Origin: Akkermansia muciniphila
GTDB lineage: Bacteria; Verrucomicrobiota; Verrucomicrobiia; Limisphaerales; UBA9464
Assembly (NCBI GenBank): GCA_945861565.1
Contig: CAMAUY010000018.1
Coordinates: 1 to 64,000, forward strand
Reading direction: 5' to 3'
Length of the DNA stretch: 64,000 nucleotides
Part shown: in pieces, positions 9,541-17,404 of the stretch
How positions within the stretch are numbered: the stretch's first letter is position 1
Layout of the letters: each line of letters opens with the position of its first letter
Position numbers and translations under genes: made by a program
Notes under the pieces: model-generated
Told to the model about the DNA's origin: nothing
The model's input: only the letters and a program-made list of their open reading frames with translations
The model's database searches: none

Positions 9541-9669
9541 TCATACCAATTTTGTCCTCCCCGTGATGAGTTCAAGCATCGTGATCTGCTTGAGGGCGCG
9601 AGGCTTCTCCCTCAGCCCGGCATCCCGCCACTGCTCCATCTCCGCCAGCTCCGGAATGAGGATGCTCAT
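9541..9669 (-). pseudogene. Micro-ORF duplicating the HsdS C-terminal tail
   Basis: A 42-aa frame whose ATG overlaps the stop of the AlbA_2 gene (ATGA). Its end, REKPRALKQITMLELITGRT-K-L-V, matches the end of the intact HsdS, REKTRALKQAMMQELLTGRT-R-L-V, residue for residue apart from a few changes. It is therefore a second copy of the HsdS conserved C-terminal helix, left behind on the far side of the AlbA_2 gene. It could be expressed because of the overlap, but it is too short for a specificity subunit. It is best read as a scar of insertion or partial duplication. Confidence 0.8.
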
Positions 9670-11015
9670 GGTTTTGCCTCTTTTACCTGCCAGACGCCAC
9701 CCTTGGCCGCGCCGATGCGGGCGATCAGATTTTGCGTTTTGAGATACCTCAGATTGTTCTCCACCGCCGTCGTGCTGAGGCCGAGCTGATGGGCCAGTTG
9801 CACGACCGTTACCTTGGGGTTGGCCGCGATGGCGCGGATGATGGCCGTCCGGTTTTCACCCAACCTTTCACCCAACCTTTCACCCAACCTTTCACCCAAC
9901 CCAGCGACCTGGCCTGGCGGCAGTGTAAACTCCACCCACAGGCCGGACGGCTCGTAACGGATCCGGGGCGGCGGGGCTTGGGCGGCACGGCAGGCTTCCC
10001 ATATCCGCTCGATGCCGCGTCCCCATGCCTCGATCATTCCCGCCCGGAAAAACGCGTTCGCCACATCCGGATTGAAGGGGTGCGAGGGATGTTTGCCCTT
10101 GAGCTTGGCCACCGTCCAGGCCGGCGGCAGCTCGCCGGGGTTCCACAGCATTAGCTTGTCGGGATAGACACTGATCTGGATCGGCGTCCCCGAGGAATAA
10201 TCCTTGTGGACCACCGCGTTGAGCAACGCCTCGCGCAAGGCCGCCTCTGGCACCGGAAATGTCTCGCGCCGTTGGAGGCCCTCGTAGCTGAGTCCCGCCT
10301 TGAGATACTTCGTCAGCAGCAGGTCCATCGTCTGCGTGACCTGCGTGAAGAGGTCGCCATGGATTTCGTCGTGATAGAGCAGCTCCGTGTTGGTGCGGAA
10401 GAAGCCGATCTTCACGAAGGCTCCCGTGGTGAACTTCTCGGGATCGGGGTGAAAGAGCAGCACCGCTGCCCGCTTCAAATACGGGCCATCCCGCAGCCGC
10501 AGCTTCTCAATCAGCGCGGGCGTGGCTTCCCGCAGCGTCGTGGAATCCAGGCGATGGCTCTGACGCGCCAGTTGGCGAAAACGGTAGATGGCCGCCCTCG
10601 ACAAATCCTTGACCGCCACGTGCGGCACCGGAACGGCATCCCAGTGTTTGCCTTGTTTGCGCAGGAGAAATTTGTCCAGCGCCGCGCCCTTCAGCTCCTG
10701 CTTCGTGCTGCCGCTGCGCAGGTGATACTCGCCCTTGTAGCTCACGGGATACGGATAAGGCTCGACGACGATCTCCAGCCATTCCTTCCCGCTTTTCTCG
10801 CGCAGGTTCACTTCCACGATGATGCCGAGGATGTCCCGCACCTTGTTCGGAATCTCCTCCATGAGCCGTGCCGCGTTCGGCACGCCGATGACCACGCCCT
10901 TATCATTCCGGCCGATGTGCAGCACGCCGCCCTCGGCATTGGCAAATCCGCCGATCCACTTTAGGAACTCGTCCCGCCACGTCTCCTTCCACTCGATCTG
11001 CTGGTCCTCTTTCAT
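9666..11015 (-). CDS. AlbA_2 / GHKL ATP-binding, DNA-binding protein
   Basis: A 449-aa protein of the 'RecG-like' or Schlafen-AAA_4 type. The N-terminal AlbA_2 domain shows EWKETW, FANAEGG and LHIGRNDKG (residues 8-40). A GHKL-type ATP site follows (EALLNAVVHKDY and WNPGELPP, about residues 255-300). The C-terminus is a winged helix (VVQLAHQLGLSTTAVENNLR). A linker near residue 380 repeats GERL from a 12-bp DNA repeat. Its ATG overlaps the hsdS stop (ATGA), so it is translated with the restriction operon. Proteins of this kind recur in defence islands and some type I loci, where they may regulate or add to restriction; the exact role here is unknown. Confidence 0.8.
   Translation of the reverse strand: MKEDQQIEWKETWRDEFLKWIGGFANAEGGVLHIGRNDKGVVIGVPNAARLMEEIPNKVRDILGIIVEVNLREKSGKEWLEIVVEPYPYPVSYKGEYHLRSGSTKQELKGAALDKFLLRKQGKHWDAVPVPHVAVKDLSRAAIYRFRQLARQSHRLDSTTLREATPALIEKLRLRDGPYLKRAAVLLFHPDPEKFTTGAFVKIGFFRTNTELLYHDEIHGDLFTQVTQTMDLLLTKYLKAGLSYEGLQRRETFPVPEAALREALLNAVVHKDYSSGTPIQISVYPDKLMLWNPGELPPAWTVAKLKGKHPSHPFNPDVANAFFRAGMIEAWGRGIERIWEACRAAQAPPPRIRYEPSGLWVEFTLPPGQVAGLGERLGERLGERLGENRTAIIRAIAANPKVTVVQLAHQLGLSTTAVENNLRYLKTQNLIARIGAAKGGVWQVKEAKP
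9855..9902. repeat. Tandem 12-bp repeat, four copies, in frame
   Basis: The unit TTCACCCAACCT occurs four times head to tail, with one mismatch at the last base. On the coding strand it gives a repeated Leu-Gly-Glu-Arg in the linker before the winged helix of the AlbA_2 protein. Because the unit is a multiple of three, copy-number change would lengthen or shorten the linker without a frameshift. Confidence 0.9.
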
Positions 11016-12316
11016 ACTAGCCGCGTCCTGCCGGTGAGGAGTTCCTGCATCATGGCCTGCTTGAGGGCGCGGGTCTTCTCCCGCCGCTGCTCCAGCACCG
11101 CCAGCTCCCCGTCCATCTCCGTCAGCACCTCGGCGATGGCGGTTTGTTCGGGGAGTTCAGGCAGCCGGCACTCAATGCCTTCAACGTCGCCGTGCGAAAG
11201 GTGCTTCACGGTTGTGCTGGAGGTGACAATTTCGATTTCCTTCAACGGTTCGATCAATGCGTAGAAGGCGAATGCGACATTCAGTCCGGAGTTTGGCACG
11301 ACCCGGCCAACTCGCTGGTTCAGCAGCGCAGGACCTTTGTTCCACTGACAAGGAAGGAAATCGCCGTCCATCCCAATCAAGACATCGCCGTCACGGACAA
11401 CAAATGCCTCCTCATACCTGGCGTTGTAGTGGAAGACTTGGTCGTCGCTCTTGAGGTCACGATTCTTCACGAGCCGGATGCCTTCGCCCTTTTCGTTGAA
11501 GAAGGCGGAACTGAACGGAAAGCCGACTTGGAATCGAAGCAAAGTGCCCAGCCTCTTCACCTCCCACTCGCCGTGGAAGCCGGGGAGGCGGAGACTCAAG
11601 GGAGAATTGACAATGGACAATGGAGAATTTCGAGAAGAGCCATCCTTGTTGTCCATTTTCCATTTTCCATTTTCCATTGGTTTTGTCGGCGGCGACAAAA
11701 GCGCCTGCATGGCGGCCTGTTTGAGGTCGCGCTTCTTGGCGATGAGCCGGTCCAACCCGCCGAGCAGCCCATCCACATCGCTCAACGCCGTTGCGATGGC
11801 GCGTTGTTCCTCAACAGGCGGAGACGGCAGGAATAGCCGCTTCATAGCGCCACCGTTGAGATGCTTCATCGTTGTGCCGGTCTCAATCTCCTTGAATGCA
11901 ACCCGGCCTCGTTCGGAGTTGAAGTATTGGCAGTAATATCCAGGTTCAGATTCCTGCTTCCTCAGCCGCGAAATAATCAAGGCATGGCAATTCGCTCCAA
12001 CAAGCTCGGGAGGAACGACCGTGGTTACGCCAATATCTCCCGTCTGAATCGTGAGCAAATCGCTCGCCTGCAAACATGACTTCTTATTGCGGGCGTGGAA
12101 TGCCTTCGAGACGCGTTTGATTCCGTGAAAATTGAAGCCGTTTTCCTGAACGTTGTATCCTTGGATGTAGAGAACGCCATCATCGCCTGCGACGTAAGCT
12201 GTGGTTGCTGTTCCAACGAAGCCGTTGGTCAGAAGGGTTGTGAGCGAGCCAAGCGTCTTCACCTCCCACTCCTTCGGGATGACGCCGACTTCGGTCTGTT
12301 TGTAGCCAGGCTTCAT
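11012..12316 (-). CDS. hsdS: Type I restriction specificity subunit
   Basis: A 434-aa subunit that recognises the bipartite DNA target for both HsdM and HsdR. Two target-recognition domains are visible, each opened by a conserved stretch (GVIPKEWEVKTLG near residue 11; GFHGEWEVKRLG near 246) and closed by a helical spacer (EEQRAIATALSDVDGLL; PEQTAIAEVLTEMDGEL). Between them, residues about 213-242 come from a simple-sequence DNA insert (PMENGKWKMDNK...NSPLSIVNSPLS), which lengthens the linker that sets half-site spacing. It starts 1 bp after the stop of the small upstream gene, and its stop overlaps the AlbA_2 start. Both domains look intact. Confidence 0.93.
   Translation of the reverse strand: MKPGYKQTEVGVIPKEWEVKTLGSLTTLLTNGFVGTATTAYVAGDDGVLYIQGYNVQENGFNFHGIKRVSKAFHARNKKSCLQASDLLTIQTGDIGVTTVVPPELVGANCHALIISRLRKQESEPGYYCQYFNSERGRVAFKEIETGTTMKHLNGGAMKRLFLPSPPVEEQRAIATALSDVDGLLGGLDRLIAKKRDLKQAAMQALLSPPTKPMENGKWKMDNKDGSSRNSPLSIVNSPLSLRLPGFHGEWEVKRLGTLLRFQVGFPFSSAFFNEKGEGIRLVKNRDLKSDDQVFHYNARYEEAFVVRDGDVLIGMDGDFLPCQWNKGPALLNQRVGRVVPNSGLNVAFAFYALIEPLKEIEIVTSSTTVKHLSHGDVEGIECRLPELPEQTAIAEVLTEMDGELAVLEQRREKTRALKQAMMQELLTGRTRLV
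11599..11680. repeat. In-frame simple-sequence insert in hsdS
   Basis: This stretch of hsdS is made of GGAGAATTGACAATGGACAA-like and CATTTTCCATTTTCCATTTT-like runs, quite unlike the flanking GC-rich codons. It is in frame and encodes the linker between the two recognition domains. A related run occurs in hsdM at 13537-13568. Confidence 0.75.
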
Positions 12317-12317
12317 A

Positions 12318-12575
12318 CTAATCCTTCAACACGTAGTGTGTGCCACTGCTAACGCCCTTTCGAAGTAGGCGCTTCTCGGTAACGGCTCGATTGAAAAAGG
12401 CGATTGCCTGGTCATATCCAATCCCAGTGATTTCGCGAAGCTGCTGGTTTCGGATCTTTTTATTTTCTGCTAGAAATGCTTTGGCGGTCTTCCAACAAGT
12501 CTCGAATTGTTGGTCGGTTAGTCTCGTTGGAAGTTCGCGGTTTCTTGCGTCCATAGCATTGGGTTTCACTTCCAT
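12318..12575 (-). CDS. Small protein between hsdM and hsdS
   Basis: An 85-aa protein. I chose the ATG at 12575, which overlaps the end of hsdM by 10 bases, because the longer open frame upstream only shadows hsdM. The body is helical: LTDQQFETCWKTAKAFL, then IRNQQLREITGIGYDQAIAFFNRA and EKRLLRKG. Together these resemble a small winged-helix or recognition-helix fold, where a helix-turn-helix is followed by a hairpin (SGTHYVLKD). No enzyme motif is seen. Its place between the methylase and specificity genes, 1 bp before hsdS, suggests a subunit or regulator of the restriction system. The family is unknown to me. Confidence 0.65.
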   Translation of the reverse strand: MEVKPNAMDARNRELPTRLTDQQFETCWKTAKAFLAENKKIRNQQLREITGIGYDQAIAFFNRAVTEKRLLRKGVSSGTHYVLKD

Positions 12576-15058
12576 ACCGCTCCCATCTTTTTGAGGTGTC
12601 CGTCCACGTGGGCGGCGAGCGTCGCCACTTCGTCGGTGAGCTGCGGCAGCGGGGTGGCGTAGCGTTCGGCGAGCTGGCGGATGCGGCCGGTGAGGGTTTG
12701 CGAGACGCGGTCCAGCTCGCCCTGCACGGCGGCGGCGAGGGTTTGTAACCATTTGTCGTCCACCACGAGGGTCTGGATGTCGGCCTCGGTGAGCGTGGGG
12801 TATTTGGCGTCGAGCTTGGCTTCGAGGTCGTCCTGCGCGGTCTTGAGCCGGGCCTTGGCGTCGTCCTGCTGGTCGAGCAGCGCGGCGTAGGCGTCGAGGG
12901 CCTGGCGTTCGTCGGCGTAGTCGGGGTCGCGGCCGATTTCCTTGAGGCGGGCCTTCAGGGCTTTGGCGGTGATTTTCTGCTTCTCGCCCTCGCCTTCGAT
13001 GACTTCCGCGAGCAGCCCTTCCTCGCCGCTTTGTTCCTCGCGTGTTTCGTCGAGCTGCTGCTCGATGCCGGCGAGTTCGGCTTCGAGGGCGGCGATGGTA
13101 TCGCGCTCGGCGGCGAAGGTGCGGGCGATGAGCAGAGGGGCGGGGACGAGGTCGGACTTGAAGCGGCGATTGCCGACTTTGAAGTCTTCCTTCTCGGGCC
13201 AGACAAGTTTGTTGTCTTTGTTTCTGATCTTAACAATTTCGCGGGGCAACGCGCCCGCCTTCCACCCGGCTTCGGCGATGAGGTAGGAATCGTCCTGCAT
13301 GGTCTCGGCCCAGTAGTCCATGAGGTGCTGATAGACATCGTAGGCGTCGAGCAACGGCGCGGTCTTGAAGGTGGCGAGCAGGTCCTCGGCGATGGTCTCG
13401 ATGAGCGGCTTGGGATGGCCGTCCTTGGCCAAGCCCTTGAGCCGCGGGACGGAGGCCGTCTGCCATTTGGTGAAGAGCTTCCGGGCCTTGGTGGTGAAGG
13501 CGGTGAACTCGGGGTGGCCGAAGATGGTCCCCTTCAGTTGAGAATGGAGAATGGATAATTGAGAATAGCCGGGGCGCAGCGGTTTGAACAAGGCGGCGCG
13601 CAGGCCTGGCATGATTTTCCAGTAGTTGCCGAGAGCATCGAGGTCGCGCTCGGGGATGCCGCCGCGTAGGTGGCCGTCGATGTCCTGCAAATCCTCCGGC
13701 TCGGTGCTGTCGATGTAGCGCGGGAGGTTGAGGTTGTAGTCGTTCTTCGGGTCGGCGATTTCCGAGACCGGCACCATGCGGGCGTAGCGCGGGTCGCTTT
13801 CATCCTGGCGCGTGAAGGTGTCCACGATCTTGTGGAGGTCCTGCTCGCGGAGACGGTTCTTCGGGCCGTCCTTCTTGAAGCCTTTGGAGGCATCGATCAT
13901 GAAGATGCCTTTGCGGGCGGTGGCATTTTCTTTGTCGAGCACGACGATGCAGGCGGGGATGCCGGTGCCGTAAAAGAGATTGGCGGGCAGGCCGATGATG
14001 GCCTTCAAGTATCCGGAGCGGACGAGCTGCTGGCGGATGACGGCCTCGGCATTGCCCCGGAAGAGAACGCCGTGGGGGAGAATGCACGCGCCTTTGCCCG
14101 TGCTCTTCAGGGAGCGGATGATGTGCAGGAGGTAGGCGTAGTCGCCCTGCTTCTTCGGCGGCACGCCCCAGGTGAAGCGCTGGAAGTGGTCGCCGCTGCC
14201 GCCCTCGCCCAAGGTGAGGCCGGTGGACCACGTCTTGTCGGAGAAGGGCGGATTGGCGACGACGTAGTCGTAGGTTCGGAGCTGCTCGCCGTCTTTGAAC
14301 TTGGGATCGAAGAGCGTGTTTCCCGAGAGCACATTGGCCGTCGGGAAATCGTGCAGGATCATGTTCATGCGGGCGAGACCGGCAGTGGTTACGTCCTTTT
14401 CCTGCCCTTCGAGGGTGATGTGCTTGTCGGCCTCGGCGGCGACTTTCAGCAACAACGAACCGGAGCCGCAGGTGGGATCGTAGGCGGTGGTGGCGGCGAT
14501 GGAGTTGGCTGGCGAGATGCCGATAGCCTTGGCCATGATGCGGCTGACCTCGGACGGGGTGTAAAATTGGCCCTTGCTCTTGCCGCTCTGGCTGGCGAAG
14601 TGCCGCATCAGATATTCGTAGGCATCGCCCAGGATGTCGTCGTTCTCGGCGCGGTTCTGGGAGAAATCGAGCGCGGAGTTCTCGAAGATGGCGATGAGAT
14701 TTCCCAGCTTTTCGACCTTCTGCGCGCCGTCGCCGAGCTTGTTCGAGTCGTTGAAGTCGGGGAAATCGCTGCGGGCGAGGCGGGAATTGGCGTCGATCAG
14801 CGGCTGGATGACCTGGGTGTTGATCTTGTCGCCGATGTCGTCCTTGCCCTTGAGGGCGACCATGTCCTTAAAGCTGGCTCCCTTTGGGATGACTACCGGT
14901 GGGGCGAAGTCATCGGAGTCGCCGTATTTATCGGAGACGTATTTGATGAACAGCATGAACAGGACGTAGTCCTTGTATTGGCTGGCATCCATGCCGCCAC
15001 GGAGTTCATCGCACGAAGCCCAGAGGGAGGAGTAGAGATCGGATTTCTTGATGGCCAT
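12566..15058 (-). CDS. hsdM: Type I DNA methyltransferase subunit M
   Basis: An 830-aa N6-adenine methyltransferase that, with HsdS, marks host DNA and licenses HsdR. The HsdM N-terminal helical domain is at 8-45 (LYSSLWASCDELRGGMDASQYKDYVLFMLF region). S-adenosylmethionine motif I is DPTCGSG at 194-200 and the catalytic motif IV is NPPF at 269-272. The protein is longer than many HsdM proteins because of a C-terminal coiled-coil region (residues 600-830) of the kind found in fused or long M subunits. Near residues 497-507, GYSQLSILHSQLK comes from a simple-repeat insert. It is the first gene of the operon, and an hsdM fossil lies immediately upstream. Confidence 0.95.
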   Translation of the reverse strand: MAIKKSDLYSSLWASCDELRGGMDASQYKDYVLFMLFIKYVSDKYGDSDDFAPPVVIPKGASFKDMVALKGKDDIGDKINTQVIQPLIDANSRLARSDFPDFNDSNKLGDGAQKVEKLGNLIAIFENSALDFSQNRAENDDILGDAYEYLMRHFASQSGKSKGQFYTPSEVSRIMAKAIGISPANSIAATTAYDPTCGSGSLLLKVAAEADKHITLEGQEKDVTTAGLARMNMILHDFPTANVLSGNTLFDPKFKDGEQLRTYDYVVANPPFSDKTWSTGLTLGEGGSGDHFQRFTWGVPPKKQGDYAYLLHIIRSLKSTGKGACILPHGVLFRGNAEAVIRQQLVRSGYLKAIIGLPANLFYGTGIPACIVVLDKENATARKGIFMIDASKGFKKDGPKNRLREQDLHKIVDTFTRQDESDPRYARMVPVSEIADPKNDYNLNLPRYIDSTEPEDLQDIDGHLRGGIPERDLDALGNYWKIMPGLRAALFKPLRPGYSQLSILHSQLKGTIFGHPEFTAFTTKARKLFTKWQTASVPRLKGLAKDGHPKPLIETIAEDLLATFKTAPLLDAYDVYQHLMDYWAETMQDDSYLIAEAGWKAGALPREIVKIRNKDNKLVWPEKEDFKVGNRRFKSDLVPAPLLIARTFAAERDTIAALEAELAGIEQQLDETREEQSGEEGLLAEVIEGEGEKQKITAKALKARLKEIGRDPDYADERQALDAYAALLDQQDDAKARLKTAQDDLEAKLDAKYPTLTEADIQTLVVDDKWLQTLAAAVQGELDRVSQTLTGRIRQLAERYATPLPQLTDEVATLAAHVDGHLKKMGAVWK
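13537..13568. repeat. In-frame simple-sequence insert in hsdM
   Basis: The bases TTGAGAATGGAGAATGG and ATAATTGAGAATA form an AT-rich run inside otherwise GC-rich hsdM, in frame. The same AATGGAGAAT and AATTGA words occur in the hsdS insert. This points to one family of small repeats entering two genes of the same operon. Confidence 0.7.
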
Positions 15059-15062
15059 GACG

Positions 15063-15354
15063 TTAATTCAAACAAGGGTCGCGGCGGAAGGTGTCGGCGT
15101 GCTCGCGGCCGAAGTTGGCTTCGATGCCGCGCAGGGGGAGATTCATGACGGAGAGGCGGCGGGTGTTGGCGTTGCTCTTCTGTCGGAGGAGTCCTTCGGC
15201 GAAGACTTGGATTGGGCACGGGCCATAGGGCTTAAAAGGACTTGAAGCTGGTTTGACCCTCCGGGGCGCTCAACTGCTGCAGGACCACACCCAAGAAACG
15301 CTTTTCCAGCGCAGCGTTGTCGGTGTCCTTCTCAGACGGGGCGATCCAGAGCAT
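15063..15354 (-). pseudogene. Second type I methylase (HsdM) fossil
   Basis: From ATG 15354 the frame gives MLWIAPSEKDTDNAALEKR, the opening of a different HsdM family, before it runs out at TAA 15232-15234. A second frame, ending at TAA 15063-15065, gives NTRRLSVMNLPLRGIEANFG and then REHADTFRRD, the stretch that follows motif I and precedes NPPF in the same family. Large internal pieces, including both catalytic motifs, are missing. The fossil ends a few bases before the ATG of the living hsdM. It matches none of that gene, so it is a remnant of another system. Confidence 0.78.
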
Positions 15355-15439
15355 CGGAAGTTTTGAGGTGAAGCGCAGGCTAGAAGTCCCAACGGGTTAC
15401 GCCAAGGCAGCATTTGCCTGCGCGATGGATTCCGCTCCG

Positions 15440-16237
15440 TCACGCCGGGACGTACTGTCGCCTCACGGCTGCCTGAACGAACTCCGTCACCGTTTCCAAG
15501 TCGGCCGCCAACGCCTCCCGCTCGAACTGATGACGATCCACGCCCGCACCCACCCACCCCTTAAAGACCTCCACGTCACCCGCGAACAGACGGCGAAGTT
15601 GTGTCGGTGCCTGGGTCAGCAGATGAGCCTCCACGCCGGCTTCCTGCCCCAGGCGGACACATTCGGGCAGGCGACCGTGGAACCACCCGTCCGGCAATGC
15701 TGTCACGGTCCGGGCCGGATGTAGCGAGAACCAGAGCAACCGCACCAAGGCCGCCCGTAGAAACACCGCGCTGGCTCCCACCGGCCCATGGCATTCCCAG
15801 CCGTCTTCCTTCTCGGCTCGGATGGTAAGTTCCAACGCCGTCTCGGTTACTCGCCACGCGAGGAATTTCGGCGCTGCCGGCCAGACTCCCGCCCGATTGA
15901 AACGAGGGCGCAGGGTCAGCAAAAGCTCACGCTCCCGGGCTAGCGCGGCGGCTTCGTCCGGGCAGGCCTGCCATTCAATGCGAGCGGCCTGGTGCAACAG
16001 GCGGAGCAGGCGGCGAGGCAGCCGTTCCGGATTGGCGACGCGGTAGTTGTTCAGACGCTTCCGTAGATTCTTCGCCTTGCCCACGTAAAGCACGGCGTCG
16101 CGCGAGTCACGCAGCAGATAAACACCCGGATGCGTGGGCAGCGTGCGGAAGAAGTCGCGCCCCAGCCGATCCACCAAAGGCTGGGCATCGGGCAGAAAGT
16201 GGGGTTGCACGATCGACACCCTGCAATGGGGACGCAA
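15440..16237 (-). CDS. GIY-YIG nuclease (UvrC/Cho-like N-terminal type)
   Basis: A 265-aa protein. Residues about 38-115 carry the GIY-YIG fold as used by UvrC and Cho: PGVYLLRD (GIY position), VLYVGKAKNLRKRL (YIG position with the catalytic Arg), and a downstream Glu in AALARERELL, followed by LRPRFN. The family makes a single-strand nick near DNA lesions or acts as an endonuclease. The C-terminal part (120-265) lacks the UvrC RNase H-like and HhH domains, so it is a stand-alone nuclease similar to Cho. It is transcribed towards the restriction operon but separated from it by the hsdM fossil, and is probably independent. Confidence 0.8.
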   Translation of the reverse strand: MRPHCRVSIVQPHFLPDAQPLVDRLGRDFFRTLPTHPGVYLLRDSRDAVLYVGKAKNLRKRLNNYRVANPERLPRRLLRLLHQAARIEWQACPDEAAALARERELLLTLRPRFNRAGVWPAAPKFLAWRVTETALELTIRAEKEDGWECHGPVGASAVFLRAALVRLLWFSLHPARTVTALPDGWFHGRLPECVRLGQEAGVEAHLLTQAPTQLRRLFAGDVEVFKGWVGAGVDRHQFEREALAADLETVTEFVQAAVRRQYVPA

Positions 16238-16330
16238 TCGCCCGACAACGCCAATTCGGACAGTGATTCAGTGATTCGGTGGTGTATCAGTTTGGTTGCC
16301 AAGCTGGGTTTTATGTGAATCCTGTCTCGA

Positions 16331-16522
16331 ATGACCCAAAACGAAATAGAGGACAAATTTAGCGATTTAGAAACTGAGATTCACGCTGCCAAAGACGATG
16401 CGAGTTCCGCCAAAGCGCGGGTTGTTATCCTTCAGGGTATCGTAGAAGCTTTGGCTAAGGACACCGCGCTGTCTGAAAAAACACGCGCAACACTTGAAGG
16501 GGTGCTCGCGGAACTTAGTTGA
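16331..16522 (+). CDS. Small coiled-coil protein
   Basis: A 63-aa acidic protein made almost entirely of helix-forming residues with heptad spacing (IEDKFSDLETEIHAAKDDAS, then VVILQGIVEALAKDT). No domain is recognised. It is divergent from the GIY-YIG gene, with about 90 bp between starts that could hold both promoters. The composition and clear heptads make it a plausible real gene. Confidence 0.5.
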   Translation: MTQNEIEDKFSDLETEIHAAKDDASSAKARVVILQGIVEALAKDTALSEKTRATLEGVLAELS

Positions 16523-16621
16523 TGAGCTTAATTATCTCATCGATTTCCCAAACATGTCAGCCGTGGGCAGGAAGTGCGTCGGCCGCCAACCCTCCCGTCC
16601 TACTTCGACGAGGAGCCTGCA

Positions 16622-16981
16622 ATGACGAATAAATTCAAACTGCTCGCACTCGACTGCAGCGTATGCAAGACCGAGAGAGTGATGCAACCGACCACCGTGT
16701 CGAAGATGAGCAACCCGGTGAGAGCCATCGGCATCATCCTGCTGATCCCGTCATTCATCGGGATGCTGTTTGGGCTCTTGATGATGTTCGTGAGTTTAAC
16801 CCCTTCAGCAGTGGCGGCGGATGACAAAGCTCGACATGGCTTTGGCGTCCTAATGGTTGGGTTTTCGGCCATTATCATCGTGTTGCCGTCCTTCGTCCTC
16901 GGCCTCCTGGGCTGGCTGCTCCTGATGAAGAAGAAGATCTACAAGTGTCAACGTTGCGGCTTCATTCTCGATCGAGCTTAA
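16622..16981 (+). CDS. Two-helix membrane protein with split zinc-ribbon cysteines
   Basis: A 119-aa protein. The start at ATG 16622 is chosen because GAGGAG lies just upstream; an earlier in-frame ATG at 16574 lacks this. CSVC (residues about 13-16) and CQRC (near 109-112) frame two long hydrophobic segments (IGIILLIPSFIGMLFGLLMM region and IIIVLPSFVLGLLGWLLLM region). The four cysteines could bring both cytoplasmic ends together around one zinc ion. No enzyme motif is present and the function is unknown. It is the last credible gene before the island's right edge. Confidence 0.65.
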   Translation: MTNKFKLLALDCSVCKTERVMQPTTVSKMSNPVRAIGIILLIPSFIGMLFGLLMMFVSLTPSAVAADDKARHGFGVLMVGFSAIIIVLPSFVLGLLGWLLLMKKKIYKCQRCGFILDRA

Positions 16982-17404
16982 GGGAAAGTGAACGAGAACG
17001 AAGTAGGCCGACAGAAACAGCTATAGGCCATTTCCAACTCCTCGCAGTACCAGCCATATCGGAACCCATCCTTCGCAAGCAATCTGCCACCCAAGGTTTC
17101 CGAGCCGCTATTGGCTCAAGCAATTGGGATACACCCATGGGTCTCGGGGGAACATTCCGCGGCGTGGGTGCTCAAGTTGGATCGCGGCGAGGATCAAATC
17201 GAGGATCCCACCCCGGTGTGTCCCCTCCCCCCCCGCCTAGCCGTGGGCGTCAAAAATGGCGACGCACAATTCCGACAAATTCCGACACCGGAAGTGCGCG
17301 AATGTGCGTTTTTGGAACAAATCGCCCTCATTTGTGAAAGTGCATCTTTAGCCTTTATTCATGCGGTGTTCATGCACTTTTCACGCACCATCGCGAAGTG
17401 GCAA
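16982..17404. other. Gene-poor stretch before the attachment-site remnant
   Basis: Open frames here are short, rich in Pro and Arg, and match no family I know. The sequence includes a C-rich run near 17223-17233. I see no gene, RNA or strong hairpin in it. Confidence 0.5.

Noticed and set aside
13670-15148. A 492-aa open frame on the plus strand
   Set aside because: It is antisense to hsdM, which carries DPTCGSG and NPPF in the right places. The composition (rich in Gly/Val/Asp) is that of a mirror frame.
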